A stretch of 53,323 bases of DNA from SMXL01 sp036985715 (lineage in GTDB: Bacteria > Bacteroidota > Rhodothermia > Rhodothermales > UBA10348). The notes below the pieces were generated by a model that was given only the letters and a program-made list of their open reading frames with translations, ran no database searches and had not been told where the DNA came from. A program made the translations under genes and the position numbers. The stretch spans positions 1 to 53,323 of the forward strand of contig BTQE01000006.1 of NCBI GenBank assembly GCA_036985715.1, written 5' to 3'. Shown here in pieces: positions 16,831-25,640 of the stretch. How positions within the stretch are numbered: the first letter of the stretch is position 1; every line of letters starts with the position of its first letter.

Positions 16831-18176
16831 GGTGGAATCCGAACGCCTCGCATGCGAATTGCGGCCGGAGTCTAAAGGCGATAACGATTTGCGTATTGAT
16901 AGCCGCGTTCACTCCGTCAGCGTCTACGCCCGCCACTGCACAAACGCTGACCAACGGATCCATTTATTCTCGATTCGGAATAGGACAGAGAGAATCGTAC
17001 AGTTCCCCACGGGCGCAGGCCATGGGGGGTGGCGGACTCGCATTAAGGTCAGTGGCGTTTGTGAATCATGCGAATCCGGCGTCGTTGAGTGATCAGATAC
17101 TTACCCGTTTCGCGGGTGGACTAACGTATGAGGGTATCACCGAATCCGCTACCGGAGCTCAAGAGAGTCGAATAGCCTCTGGTTACCTGAATGCCCTGCA
17201 ACTCTCATTTCCCTTGATGAGAAATAAGCTCGGCATTGGTATCTCGTTCGAGCCTTATTCGCGCGTGAGTTACCGAGTTGACAACGCTGGAATCGCCGTT
17301 GTCGATCCAGAATCGGAGACTCAGGAGTCTTTCGTCACCAGCCATAGAGGAAACGGAGGAATACAAAGAATTGGAACTGGGCTCGGAGCCGCGATTACGC
17401 CAAACCTGAGTATCGGCGTTCGAGCCGACTTCCTGTTTGGAATCGTGGGGGAAACGCAGCAGACGGATTTTCAGAATATCAACCTGAGAGACGCAACCCT
17501 GGCGTCCTCTACCCGGCTACGTGGACTCACTGGGACGGCGGGTGTCCGTTATGTAATCCGAACCGTACTTAGTGACCAGGATGTTCTTTCTCTAGGAGCA
17601 ACGTACACGCTACCTGTTGCGCTATCGGGCGAGCGTGTATTCACGATGGGTAAGGGCGAAAATGTTGACACACTGGGGACTTCTGTCGACGGAGCGGTGC
17701 ATCTTCCTCTGGCTCTTGGTTTTGGCGTTGCGTATCAGCCAAATAGAATCTGGACATTCATTGCGGATATTCAGTACGAAGAATGGAGTGCATTTGAAAG
17801 CGATCTGCCATTACCCGGTTACGTCGTTGGAGATTCGGGCGGATTTAGCGATCGCGTTCGTATTTCTGCCGGTGGAGAAGTTTACCCTTTTGCCCGGAGT
17901 TCGCTGAACCTTTTTCTTCAGAGAGTCGCCTTTCGACTGGGCGGGTACATCGATCCATCCTATGTATCGCCCGATAGAAATCAGGAGATCAAATCATATG
18001 GCTTCACAGGGGGTGTAAGCATCCCCGGTATCACAGGTGGCACGAGCCTTGATATGCATATTGATATCGGGCGACGAGGCACAACAGATAACGGCCTGAT
18101 ACAGGATAAATTTGTGCGTCTCGGCGTAAATCTTAACTTCGGGGATCTTTGGTTCGATCGGGCACGACTAAGATAA
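16827..18176 (+). CDS. outer-membrane beta-barrel protein (YSRFGIG type)
   Basis: A 449-residue outer-membrane protein. A longish signal peptide (hydrophobic core at residues 18-28, cleavage near TPATAQT) precedes SIYSRFGIGQRESY and a FadL/PorV-like stretch, AQAMGGGGLALRS...NHANPASLS. The remainder shows alternating amphipathic strands (LGIGISFEPYSRVSYRV, VLSLGATYTLPVALSG, FTGGVSIPGITGGTSLDM) and ends in strand-like sequence, RLGVNLNFGDLWFDRARLR. The family resembles the OmpP1/FadL/PorV superfamily, whose members are transporters or, for PorV, type IX secretion shuttles. Which of these applies is unknown. Proteins with the SRFG opening are, as I recall, conserved in Bacteroidota next to TPR proteins and Lpt genes; here a TPR gene follows after 50 nt and lptD lies 3 kb on. 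Confidence 0.82.
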   Translation: MRWNPNASHANCGRSLKAITICVLIAAFTPSASTPATAQTLTNGSIYSRFGIGQRESYSSPRAQAMGGGGLALRSVAFVNHANPASLSDQILTRFAGGLTYEGITESATGAQESRIASGYLNALQLSFPLMRNKLGIGISFEPYSRVSYRVDNAGIAVVDPESETQESFVTSHRGNGGIQRIGTGLGAAITPNLSIGVRADFLFGIVGETQQTDFQNINLRDATLASSTRLRGLTGTAGVRYVIRTVLSDQDVLSLGATYTLPVALSGERVFTMGKGENVDTLGTSVDGAVHLPLALGFGVAYQPNRIWTFIADIQYEEWSAFESDLPLPGYVVGDSGGFSDRVRISAGGEVYPFARSSLNLFLQRVAFRLGGYIDPSYVSPDRNQEIKSYGFTGGVSIPGITGGTSLDMHIDIGRRGTTDNGLIQDKFVRLGVNLNFGDLWFDRARLR

Positions 18177-18226
18177 TTTTGATGGCTCTCACGTTAGGGC
18201 GCCACAGCGTTCAATAAAGGTCAGAT

Positions 18227-19555
18227 ATGATGAAAGTTTTATCGGGAGAAAAAGGTGTTGTGGGAATCCTATCGCTTGTTTTCGGGACATTCCTGATGTC
18301 CGGGATAGCGGCCGGCCCTGTCAGGGCTCAGAATCCATGCGAAGCGGATGACAATACAATCCGGATGAATTACAGCCTTTATGCCGAATACTGGCGAAAT
18401 AAGAGCTTCGATTCATCTCTTCCGTATTTAAGGTGGATTCTCAAGTGCGCTCCGGGATTCCCGTCCGGTTCCGACCGCAATTACAGGCGTGCTGTCGACG
18501 TGTACGAGGGAATTGGAATGGCGTCCGAGGATCCAGACGTTCGCAGGACCTATCTGGACAGTGCACTCTACATCCACGATGTCGCAGTGCCCAATTTACA
18601 GGACGCAGGAATTAAGGCCGATCCGTTCAAATGGATGTTCAATAAGGGGCGATTCATGCAGAGTCATGCCGAGGCTCTTGAAGATATTCAGCACGAAGTC
18701 GGCGGCGTCTACAGGCAGGCATTCGAGATTGATGCCTCTCGCCTCGAGCCGTATTACATCAATTTTATCATCAGCGATTTGGTTCTGAGGGATCATAAGA
18801 CGGACGCAATTGAATTCATGGATGTTGCTGAGGAGGCGTACAAAGGAAATAGTGAGTACAGCGACATGATCAAGGAATGGCGTGGACGCCTTTTCACGTC
18901 TCCCGAGGAGCGTATTGAGTTCCTTAGAAGCCAACTTGAAGATGATCCAGATAATGTTGAACTCGTCTCTAACCTATTCAATCTGTATATAGATGAGGAG
19001 ATGCGAGATATGGTTTACGACCTTGCACCTCGCCTCATGGAACTGGATCCGACGGCCAGGACCTTTCGATTGGTTGCCAAGATGCGGCTTGACGACGGTG
19101 ACACCGACGGCGCCATTAAACTGTACAATCAGTCTCTGGAAATAGACGGAGGTCAGGACGCAGCCAGGGAAGTTTACTTCAATATCGGCATCGCTCATCA
19201 GCAGGAAGGCAGACTTTCGCGTGCGAGGACTTCCTACCGCCAGGCGCTCAGAGTCGATAATGATTTCGGAGAAGCGCTGATGGCTATCGGCGATCTGTAC
19301 GTAGCGTCGGTTCAGGCGTGTGGATCATTTGAAAGAGAAGATCGAGCCGTCTACTGGCTTGCGGCTGATTATTTTGAGAGAGCCCGCCGCTTGGACGACA
19401 GAGTATCTGCTCAAGTCCGGAGTCGCATCTCTACGATCAGCCAGCTCTTTCCAACCGCCGAAGACAAGTTCTTCAAGAACTGGACACCAGGCGACAGCTA
19501 CCGGATCGATTATGGCTGCTATACCTGGATAGGAGAAACAACTCGCGTTCGATAA
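18227..19555 (+). CDS. exported tetratricopeptide-repeat protein
   Basis: A 442-residue periplasmic or outer-membrane-associated TPR protein. The signal peptide (hydrophobic residues about 11-29) ends near PVRAQNPC; Cys at this point is not in a lipobox context. TPR-like helical pairs occur throughout, clearest near residues 240-340 (DDPDNVELVSNLFNLYIDE, DGDTDGAIKLYNQSLEI, AREVYFNIGIAHQQEGRLSRA, ARTSYRQALRVDNDFGEALM). The C terminus (FPTAEDKFFKNWTPGDSYRI, then YGCYTWIGETTRVR) is a distinctive end that I associate with Bacteroidota TPR proteins encoded beside the YSRFG barrel. Two adjacent ATG codons (18227, 18230) follow AAGG by a few nt. It probably acts in a protein complex with the preceding barrel; partner and role are inferred only from neighbourhood. 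Confidence 0.82.
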   Translation: MMKVLSGEKGVVGILSLVFGTFLMSGIAAGPVRAQNPCEADDNTIRMNYSLYAEYWRNKSFDSSLPYLRWILKCAPGFPSGSDRNYRRAVDVYEGIGMASEDPDVRRTYLDSALYIHDVAVPNLQDAGIKADPFKWMFNKGRFMQSHAEALEDIQHEVGGVYRQAFEIDASRLEPYYINFIISDLVLRDHKTDAIEFMDVAEEAYKGNSEYSDMIKEWRGRLFTSPEERIEFLRSQLEDDPDNVELVSNLFNLYIDEEMRDMVYDLAPRLMELDPTARTFRLVAKMRLDDGDTDGAIKLYNQSLEIDGGQDAAREVYFNIGIAHQQEGRLSRARTSYRQALRVDNDFGEALMAIGDLYVASVQACGSFEREDRAVYWLAADYFERARRLDDRVSAQVRSRISTISQLFPTAEDKFFKNWTPGDSYRIDYGCYTWIGETTRVR

Positions 19556-19639
19556 GGCTCGCCGATTTGGATTGAGGGTTTTAGCTCTAGCCTCCGTAAG
19601 TTCGTGGCTCGACACCATTCTTGGTTGAGCCATCTTCCA

Positions 19640-20926
19640 ATGCCTCAAATCAGCCGTATTCAAGGACGCCAGATCTATGACAGTCGGGGAAATCCGACGG
19701 TAGAAGTCGATGTGGTTACGGATGGGGGCGTAGTCGGACGAGCAGCCGTTCCCAGTGGTGCTTCAACAGGAGAAAACGAAGCGGTTGAGCTTCGAGATGG
19801 AGACGCGAGCAGATTCCTCGGTCTGGGAGTGGATCGAGCTGTGTCAAATATTAATGACGTGATCGCGCCGGCGCTGCTGGGACACAATGTGGACGATCAG
19901 GAAGCGGTTGATACCCGGTTGCTCGACCTTGACGGCACACCCAATAAGAGCCACCTTGGCGCCAATGCTCTTCTTGGCGTTTCATTGGCCGTGGCAAAGG
20001 CATCGGCCAGGTGGCAGAACGTTCCGCTCTTCCGGCGAATCGGTGGAGATTCCGGATGTACGCTACCCCTTCCGATGATGAACATTATCAACGGCGGACG
20101 ACATGCCGACAATAATGTTGACATGCAGGAATTCATGATTATGCCGGCCGGCGCAGAGACATTTTCCGAGTCACTTCGGATGGGGATTGAAGTTTTTCAT
20201 CGCCTGAAGAAAGTGCTCCAGGAAAAAGGGTATAGTACCGCAGTTGGAGATGAAGGAGGATTCGCCCCCAACCTGGGGTCGAACGAAGAAGCAGTGGAGA
20301 TCATTCTGCTTGCTGTCGAGCGGGCAGGATTTCGGCCGGGTGAAGACATTTACATCGCGCTGGATCCAGCCACAACCGAAATGTATCGGGACGGCGCGTA
20401 CTACTTCTGGAAGAGTGATCCGGATAATCCGCGCAGCGCAGATGATTTGGTAACTTTTTGGCAAGATTGGGTTGCCAGATATCCTATTCTTTCGCTAGAG
20501 GATGGAATGGCAGAAAATGATTGGGATGGCTGGAAGAAATTGACAGACGCTATCGGTGACCGAATCCAGGTTGTCGGCGATGACCTGTTTGTTACGAACA
20601 CTCAGTTTCTGAAGCGGGGCATTGACTCTGGATCAGCCAACTCAATTCTGATCAAACTGAATCAGATTGGCACCTTGACCGAGACGCTGGAGACCATTCA
20701 ACTCGCGCACGACAGTCAGTTTACAACTGTGATTTCGCACCGTTCAGGAGAAACAGAGGACGCCACGATCGCCGATCTGGCTGTGGCCGTGAATGCCGGG
20801 CAGATAAAGACAGGATCCGGATGTCGGAGTGATCGTATAGCCAAATACAATCAACTCTTACGAATCGAGGAAATTCTTGGGCATTCTGCCCGGTTTCCCG
20901 GCATTCAAGCCTTCCACTTTTCGTAA
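19640..20926 (+). CDS. eno: enolase
   Basis: Interconverts 2-phosphoglycerate and phosphoenolpyruvate in glycolysis and gluconeogenesis. The sequence is canonical: IQGRQIYDSRGNPTVEVDV at the N terminus, GASTGENEAVELRDGD, SLAVAKASA, NIINGGRHADNNVDMQEFM with the flexible substrate loop, VGDEGGFAPNL, SLEDGMAENDWDGWKKLT, VGDDLFVTN, SILIKLNQIGTLTET with the catalytic Lys, and the SHRSGETED signature. Starting from the ATG at 19640 gives 428 residues, the usual length, and puts PQISRIQGR where enolases begin. The frame is open 36 nt further up to a GTG that would add an atypical leader. The adjacent small septum protein gene is a frequent neighbour of eno in bacteria. Confidence 0.98.
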   Translation: MPQISRIQGRQIYDSRGNPTVEVDVVTDGGVVGRAAVPSGASTGENEAVELRDGDASRFLGLGVDRAVSNINDVIAPALLGHNVDDQEAVDTRLLDLDGTPNKSHLGANALLGVSLAVAKASARWQNVPLFRRIGGDSGCTLPLPMMNIINGGRHADNNVDMQEFMIMPAGAETFSESLRMGIEVFHRLKKVLQEKGYSTAVGDEGGFAPNLGSNEEAVEIILLAVERAGFRPGEDIYIALDPATTEMYRDGAYYFWKSDPDNPRSADDLVTFWQDWVARYPILSLEDGMAENDWDGWKKLTDAIGDRIQVVGDDLFVTNTQFLKRGIDSGSANSILIKLNQIGTLTETLETIQLAHDSQFTTVISHRSGETEDATIADLAVAVNAGQIKTGSGCRSDRIAKYNQLLRIEEILGHSARFPGIQAFHFS

Positions 20927-20986
20927 ATTTAGCAGGGTCGGTGTAGAACACCACCTCTGTATTGCTAGAAAGCACATCTGCGATCT

Positions 20987-21292
20987 ATGAGCTGGCGATC
21001 ACTCATTCAAAAAGCACCCGGTCGGGTGAAACGATGGCTACTGATAGCAGGCGCAACTTTTATGCTCCTATGGTTCGTTTTCTTCGATAGCCATAGTCTG
21101 GTGTCGAGACTCAGATGGTCCCAGGAGAGGTCGCAACTGGCAGCGGAGAACGCGCGGATTCGATCGGAGATCGACGAACTCGAGGCTCTATTGGCACATC
21201 CGCTGACGGACTACGAAGTCGAACGGATTGCTCGCGAAGAATATGGGATGACGCGACCGGGTGAAGTGGTCTATCCGGTTGAGGAAAAATAG
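20987..21292 (+). CDS. FtsB/DivIC-like septum formation initiator
   Basis: A 101-residue bitopic membrane protein of the FtsB/DivIC family, which joins FtsQ and FtsL to form the late divisome trimer. It has a short basic cytoplasmic start (PGRVKRW), one membrane segment at about residues 17-34 (LLIAGATFMLLWFVFF), and then a periplasmic coiled coil at about 40-72 (LAAENARIRSEIDELEALL). The C-terminal YEVERIAREEYGMTRPGEVV is the family signature (reading E.iAR...g...pgE.v). The gene follows eno by 60 nt, the same neighbour seen for ftsB in many bacteria. No classic Shine-Dalgarno precedes the ATG. Whether it should be called FtsB or DivIC is a naming matter that the sequence does not settle. 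Confidence 0.93.
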   Translation: MSWRSLIQKAPGRVKRWLLIAGATFMLLWFVFFDSHSLVSRLRWSQERSQLAAENARIRSEIDELEALLAHPLTDYEVERIAREEYGMTRPGEVVYPVEEK

Positions 21293-21346
21293 CATCTGAC
21301 AGAACTGTGCACGTCTAGACTCATCACGTCTAATTACACGTCAATC

Positions 21347-24079
21347 ATGTCCACCGTTTTGCGGTGCATCAGACGGACTGATCTAATGAACTCGCCTCAA
21401 GCCGAACGGGCCGGGCGAGACGAACGTATTTGGTCGAATATTATTTCTGCGACAACCCGTTCAGTAGCAGGTATCCTCGCATCGGCGGCATTCCTTCTCA
21501 ACCTGGCGCCCGCGGCCCTTGGACAAGCAACAAAGAGCGCTTCACGGGATGACGTGCGCGAACCCATAACGTTTTCCGCAGGAGACTCGTTGATACTTTA
21601 TCTCCGAGGTGAGACCAAATCAGGATCGCTATACGGGAGTTCGAGCCTCAACATGGCCGATGCAGCGCTAAAGGCATTCCAGATCGATATTCTATTCGCC
21701 CAGGAAGAGGTTCGGGCGAAGGGATTCGAATCTGACTCCGGGTGGGTCGGAAAACCTGAATTTACCAGGGGGACTGACATTTTTGAGGGCGAGTTGCTGG
21801 CCTATAATCTTCGAACGGAGCGAGGTCGGGTCGTGGGCGCTGAAACCCGATACGAAGAAGGCTTCATTCGCGGAGGTGTCGTGAAAGCACTCGAAGACAA
21901 TGTCATCTATATAGAGGACGGTGTTTACACGACGTGTGAATGTACCGAAGACCCCTCCTATTCGCTCCGATCCAAAAGAATGAAGCTGGTGAATCAGAAA
22001 TGGATCTATACGGGTCCCCTTCAACTGTATTTGTTTAACATCCCGACTCCACTCTGGCTGCCGTTTGGCTTCCTACCGGCACAGGATACCCGGCGAAGTG
22101 GACCCCTGCCACCATCCTACGGAGAGGACGAATTCGGTTTCTACCTGAGAGATTGGGGCTGGTACTTTGCTTTGAATGACTATATGGACCTGCAACTTCA
22201 GGCCGGATTCTGGACGAAGGGAAGTTGGCAATCCCAGAACCTTTTCAGGTATCGAAAACGCTACGGTTTTAACGGTCAGCTGCAGGTCAGCTTTGCGCGA
22301 TTCAAGAACGGAGAAAAAAACGATCCGAATTTCTCGGTTCGAGAAACAGGTGCATTCCGATGGACCCACACGCAGACGATGGGACCTACCGCCAGCTTTA
22401 ACGCGGACGTGAATCTCTCGTCCTCCGGATACCTTAGGGGGGTTTCACAGAATTATGATGATCGAACGCGGCAAAGTATTCAGTCCACCCTGCGGTTTTC
22501 GAAACGGTGGAGCAGTCGAACCTTATCCGTACAAGCGGGCCACACGCAGGTATTGGATACGGACGAAGTGTCAATGACTCTGCCGAGTGTCTCCTTTTCC
22601 CAGCGCTCGTTCAAGCCATTTTACCGTTCGTCAAGGTCCCTGGGGGAATCGGAGCGGTTCTACGAAAAATTGACCGTGAGCTACAATATGTCGCTCAATA
22701 ACCGATTTTCGTATCGCCCACTCTCAACCGAAGAACTGATTGCTGCGGGTGACTCCGCAGCGACCGGAATTTCGTGGTTTGATGCCCTGACGTCTGCGAA
22801 AGATTATCGCCGTGCGACGGGAAAGAACGAACAGTTTGATTTCAAGGCTTCGCATCGAATCCCGGTTTCTGCACCCTTCTCTGTAGAGCGGCTTCCGCTG
22901 GTGGGTGATTTTCGACTCAATCTGACTCCTTCATTTTCTTACACGGAAGACTGGTTTCTGAATACGGAGCGACGAATTCTCAGCCCGGATAGTTCAACCG
23001 TCGAGACAAGCTCAGAGTCAGAATTCCTTGCCCTTCGTCAGTACACAACCAGTCTTTCCGCTTCCACAACGTTCTATGGAATATTCCCAGTTCGTATCGG
23101 GCCGTACCAGACAATCAGACATACCGTTCGCCCGAGTATTTCGTTTAATTACAGACCGGATTTCTTCTCAGATAGATTCAATTACACTCGTACCTACACA
23201 GATGCAAACGGAGAAGAAGTACGCTACGCACTGGTGAGTGGAGTGGGACGGGGAAGCCAACAATCGCTCAGCTTTAGACTTAACAACACGTTTGAGACAA
23301 AACGCGTGGTCACCGACTCAACAAACGCAGCCCAACGACAAGGTCGCGGTGCGATCAAGCTCCTGGACCTGAATCTTTCATCATCTTTCAATTTTGCGGC
23401 TGACTCACTCGGGTTCAACAGTATCCTCTTGAATGCCCGCACCCGTCTGTTTGGACAGGTAGATGTTGACTTCAGAAGCACCTTCTCACCGTACAAAGTG
23501 TCCGATACAGGACGATTGATTAACGAGTACGCCTTCATGTTTCCAAAGGCACCCCTTGGAAGAATGACCAGGGCTGATTTGACCATTCGGACATCGGTAA
23601 GAAGCTCTCGAGGCGACGGGTCGCGCCCTCTTGTTTCTCCCCGGGCAGGATTCAACGCTGGTCAGGCCGACCCTTTCAATCCCACAGCTAGTTTTTTTCA
23701 GACGAATCGACCTACTGATTACGCGGACTTTTCGATTCCGTGGTCGCTTTCGCTGGACTTCTCATACGGCGTAACTCGGACCGGTGTATCGTCCATACGC
23801 CGCGCCATTCTGAATACTACATTTGACTTCTCGCTGACTCCGAATTGGAAGATCGCCAGTCGAACGGGTTATGACTTTGAGCGGAAGCAATTGGTGACAA
23901 CCACTCTTGCCATTGCTCGAGATTTTGACTGCTGGCAAATGTCTCTCACTTGGATTCCCTTCGGCGACTACCAATCCTGGGGGTTCGAACTTCATGTTAA
24001 GAGTCGTCTCCTGAGAGATCTTCTCAGAATTCGTCAACCAAAATCAGATGTTCGGAATCGTTTTGGTTCGCTCCTGTAG
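21347..24079 (+). CDS. lptD: LPS-assembly protein LptD
   Basis: Outer-membrane barrel that receives lipopolysaccharide from the Lpt bridge and, with lipoprotein LptE, inserts it into the outer leaflet. A signal peptide precedes the cut near PAALGQATKS (about residue 60 from this start). Residues 75-190 form the OstA-like beta-jellyroll (FSAGDSLILYLRGETKSG, ADAALKAFQIDILFAQEEV, GTDIFEGELLAYNLRTERGR). The segment VYTTCECTEDPSYSLRSKRM followed by the proline-rich IPTPLWLPFGFLPAQ marks the junction to the barrel and is typical of Bacteroidota LptD. The rest is strand-rich and ends near the C terminus with WGFELHVKSRLLRDLLRIRQP. Total 910 residues, near the family norm. An in-frame ATG at 21386 is an alternative start. 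lptE is not in this window. Confidence 0.9.
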   Translation: MSTVLRCIRRTDLMNSPQAERAGRDERIWSNIISATTRSVAGILASAAFLLNLAPAALGQATKSASRDDVREPITFSAGDSLILYLRGETKSGSLYGSSSLNMADAALKAFQIDILFAQEEVRAKGFESDSGWVGKPEFTRGTDIFEGELLAYNLRTERGRVVGAETRYEEGFIRGGVVKALEDNVIYIEDGVYTTCECTEDPSYSLRSKRMKLVNQKWIYTGPLQLYLFNIPTPLWLPFGFLPAQDTRRSGPLPPSYGEDEFGFYLRDWGWYFALNDYMDLQLQAGFWTKGSWQSQNLFRYRKRYGFNGQLQVSFARFKNGEKNDPNFSVRETGAFRWTHTQTMGPTASFNADVNLSSSGYLRGVSQNYDDRTRQSIQSTLRFSKRWSSRTLSVQAGHTQVLDTDEVSMTLPSVSFSQRSFKPFYRSSRSLGESERFYEKLTVSYNMSLNNRFSYRPLSTEELIAAGDSAATGISWFDALTSAKDYRRATGKNEQFDFKASHRIPVSAPFSVERLPLVGDFRLNLTPSFSYTEDWFLNTERRILSPDSSTVETSSESEFLALRQYTTSLSASTTFYGIFPVRIGPYQTIRHTVRPSISFNYRPDFFSDRFNYTRTYTDANGEEVRYALVSGVGRGSQQSLSFRLNNTFETKRVVTDSTNAAQRQGRGAIKLLDLNLSSSFNFAADSLGFNSILLNARTRLFGQVDVDFRSTFSPYKVSDTGRLINEYAFMFPKAPLGRMTRADLTIRTSVRSSRGDGSRPLVSPRAGFNAGQADPFNPTASFFQTNRPTDYADFSIPWSLSLDFSYGVTRTGVSSIRRAILNTTFDFSLTPNWKIASRTGYDFERKQLVTTTLAIARDFDCWQMSLTWIPFGDYQSWGFELHVKSRLLRDLLRIRQPKSDVRNRFGSLL

Positions 24080-24207
24080 ATGGTTCTGAAACCGCGTTGA
24101 TTTCCCGGTCTGTAACCGGTTCCGGAGTAGGTAGCACCGGCAGATATTTACGATTCTCCCGATCTAGTCGATAATCTATCCTTAGGACTCTCCAATTTAA
24201 CCTTCTT

Positions 24208-24230
24208 CCGAATCCATGTGGTTCGGAGGG
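24208..24230 (+). promoter_or_regulatory. hairpin overlapping the BON gene ribosome binding site
   Basis: CCGAATC (24208-24214) can pair with GGTTCGG (24220-24226), a 7-bp stem with one G-T pair and a 5-nt loop. Its 3' arm overlaps the first two bases of the Shine-Dalgarno GGAGGG (24225-24230), which lies 8 nt before the ATG at 24239. The site fixes the start; the hairpin could limit access to it. Confidence 0.4.
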
Positions 24231-24238
24231 CTCAAATT

Positions 24239-24535
24239 ATGTCTACTCCTCAACTTACACTTGTCCCCAAGTGTACTCACGGTACTTCCGACAAGGTTCT
24301 GGCCAAACGAATCGCAAGGGTCTTTGAATCTGACTTAGCCCAGGCCTATACATCCGGCATCCGATTTTTCGTTCAGAATGGAGAGGTCGTCGTTCGAGGC
24401 CTCGTAAACAACTCCGCTGATCAGCAGCTTCTGCTATTCATTCTTCGACAGGTTCCTGGCGTTCGTCGTGTTGTTAACCGATCGAGACTAGTTAGGGCTC
24501 GAGTCTATTACTTCGCCGGGCGCCGAGCGGCATAG
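24239..24535 (+). CDS. small BON-domain-like protein
   Basis: A 98-residue protein. The segment from about residue 43 to 87 (IRFFVQNGEVVVRGLVNN, then QQLLLFILRQVPGVRRVVNR) matches the BON pattern: a strand with hydrophobic residues, G-x-V-x-N, a helix, and then GV..V.N. BON domains bind phospholipid or other envelope components in OsmY-type proteins and also occur in cytoplasmic factors. No signal peptide or membrane segment is visible, so a cytoplasmic location is likely unless export is unconventional. The start is fixed by GGAGGG 8 nt upstream; the frame extends 7 codons further up but that would bury the site. Its last 44 nt overlap the 3' end of the convergent ABC ATPase gene. Confidence 0.72.
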   Translation: MSTPQLTLVPKCTHGTSDKVLAKRIARVFESDLAQAYTSGIRFFVQNGEVVVRGLVNNSADQQLLLFILRQVPGVRRVVNRSRLVRARVYYFAGRRAA

Positions 24536-25562
24536 TTGCCTGGTCGCCGCTAGAGTCGTTGCTCGCAACCCACGAAAACGAACTGACATCAAAACGAATT
24601 TGTTCGGCCAACGGCTGATCAGCCTGCACTGAGATCCGGATCTGAATCTTCTCCCATTCTACCCAGAGATCTGAAGTCCTACCCAGGAACTGTCGTTCGA
24701 TGATTCGTCCTTCGAATCGACCCTCGTCTGAAATCGCGATGCTTTCGGGTCGAATTGCCAGCATCTCGCCGTTTCTCGAATTCTTTCCTGCGATTTGTTC
24801 AGCATGGATGCCATACAATACGTTCGCTCCACCGAGGAACTGAGCAACAAAGGCCGACTTCGGAGAATCGTACAACTCTCTGGGTGTACCCACCTGAACA
24901 ATGGAACCGTCCTTCATAACGGCAAGCTTATCGGATAGCGCCAATGCTTCTTCCTGGTCGTGCGTAACGTAGATACTGGTGAGCCCAAGAGAGCTCTGCA
25001 TTTGCTTCAACTCTCTCCTGGTCTGCTCGCGAAGTGCAACATCCAGGTTCGAAAGGGGCTCGTCGAAAAGCAGCACGTCCGGCTGAATGGCCACGGCCCG
25101 CGCCAGGGCAACGCGCTGCTGCTGACCTCCAGAGAGTTCGGTCACGGGTACATTCGCGTACATCTCCATTTCGACCCGGCCCAGTGAAGACAGGACCCTT
25201 TCTTTTCTTTTTGACTTTTCAATACGACGTACTCTCAGACCGTATTCGACATTCTCGCCAACGGTCATATGAGGAAAGAGTGCGTAATTCTGAAAAACCA
25301 TGGCCGTAGGACGGCGCTGCGGCGGTCTGCTGGTGACGTCTTCTCCTCCGATGGAGATTTGGCCGAAATCTGGAAGTTCAAATCCGGCGATCATGCGAAG
25401 GGTCGTCGATTTCCCGCACCCGGAGGGCCCTAGCAGCGAAAAGAACGACCCCGCCGACACGTCCAGGCTAACACCGCGAACCGCCTCCACCGCTCCGAAT
25501 GACTTGGAGACATTCGTGAGAACGACATCTGATTTTTTGACGCTGAATACTGATTTTGACAT
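24492..25562 (-). CDS. ABC transporter ATP-binding protein (PotA/FbpC/UgpC type)
   Basis: Nucleotide-binding subunit of an importer-type ABC transporter, 356 residues. Clear motifs are Walker A GPSGCGKST near residue 45, Q-loop VFQNYALFPHMTV, signature LSGGQQQRVALARA near 143, Walker B VLLFDEPLSNLD, and H-loop THDQEEALALSD. The GTPRELYDSP and FLGGANVLYG segments lead into a C-terminal TOBE-like regulatory domain with LAIRPESIAI. This layout fits the polyamine, iron(III), sulfate/molybdate or sugar subgroups; substrate cannot be decided. No permease or binding-protein gene is adjacent, so it is an orphan locally. The 3' end overlaps the BON gene tail to tail by 44 nt, which also means its last 14 residues are less certain to be conserved. 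Confidence 0.93.
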   Translation of the reverse strand: MSKSVFSVKKSDVVLTNVSKSFGAVEAVRGVSLDVSAGSFFSLLGPSGCGKSTTLRMIAGFELPDFGQISIGGEDVTSRPPQRRPTAMVFQNYALFPHMTVGENVEYGLRVRRIEKSKRKERVLSSLGRVEMEMYANVPVTELSGGQQQRVALARAVAIQPDVLLFDEPLSNLDVALREQTRRELKQMQSSLGLTSIYVTHDQEEALALSDKLAVMKDGSIVQVGTPRELYDSPKSAFVAQFLGGANVLYGIHAEQIAGKNSRNGEMLAIRPESIAISDEGRFEGRIIERQFLGRTSDLWVEWEKIQIRISVQADQPLAEQIRFDVSSFSWVASNDSSGDQATMPLGARRSNRLEP

Positions 25563-25640
25563 AAGCCAGGCAATTCCCGGTCAACCACCGCCTTTGTTCT
25601 ATTCGATGGGGAGCATATTCATACGCGTCCATCAAAACGA

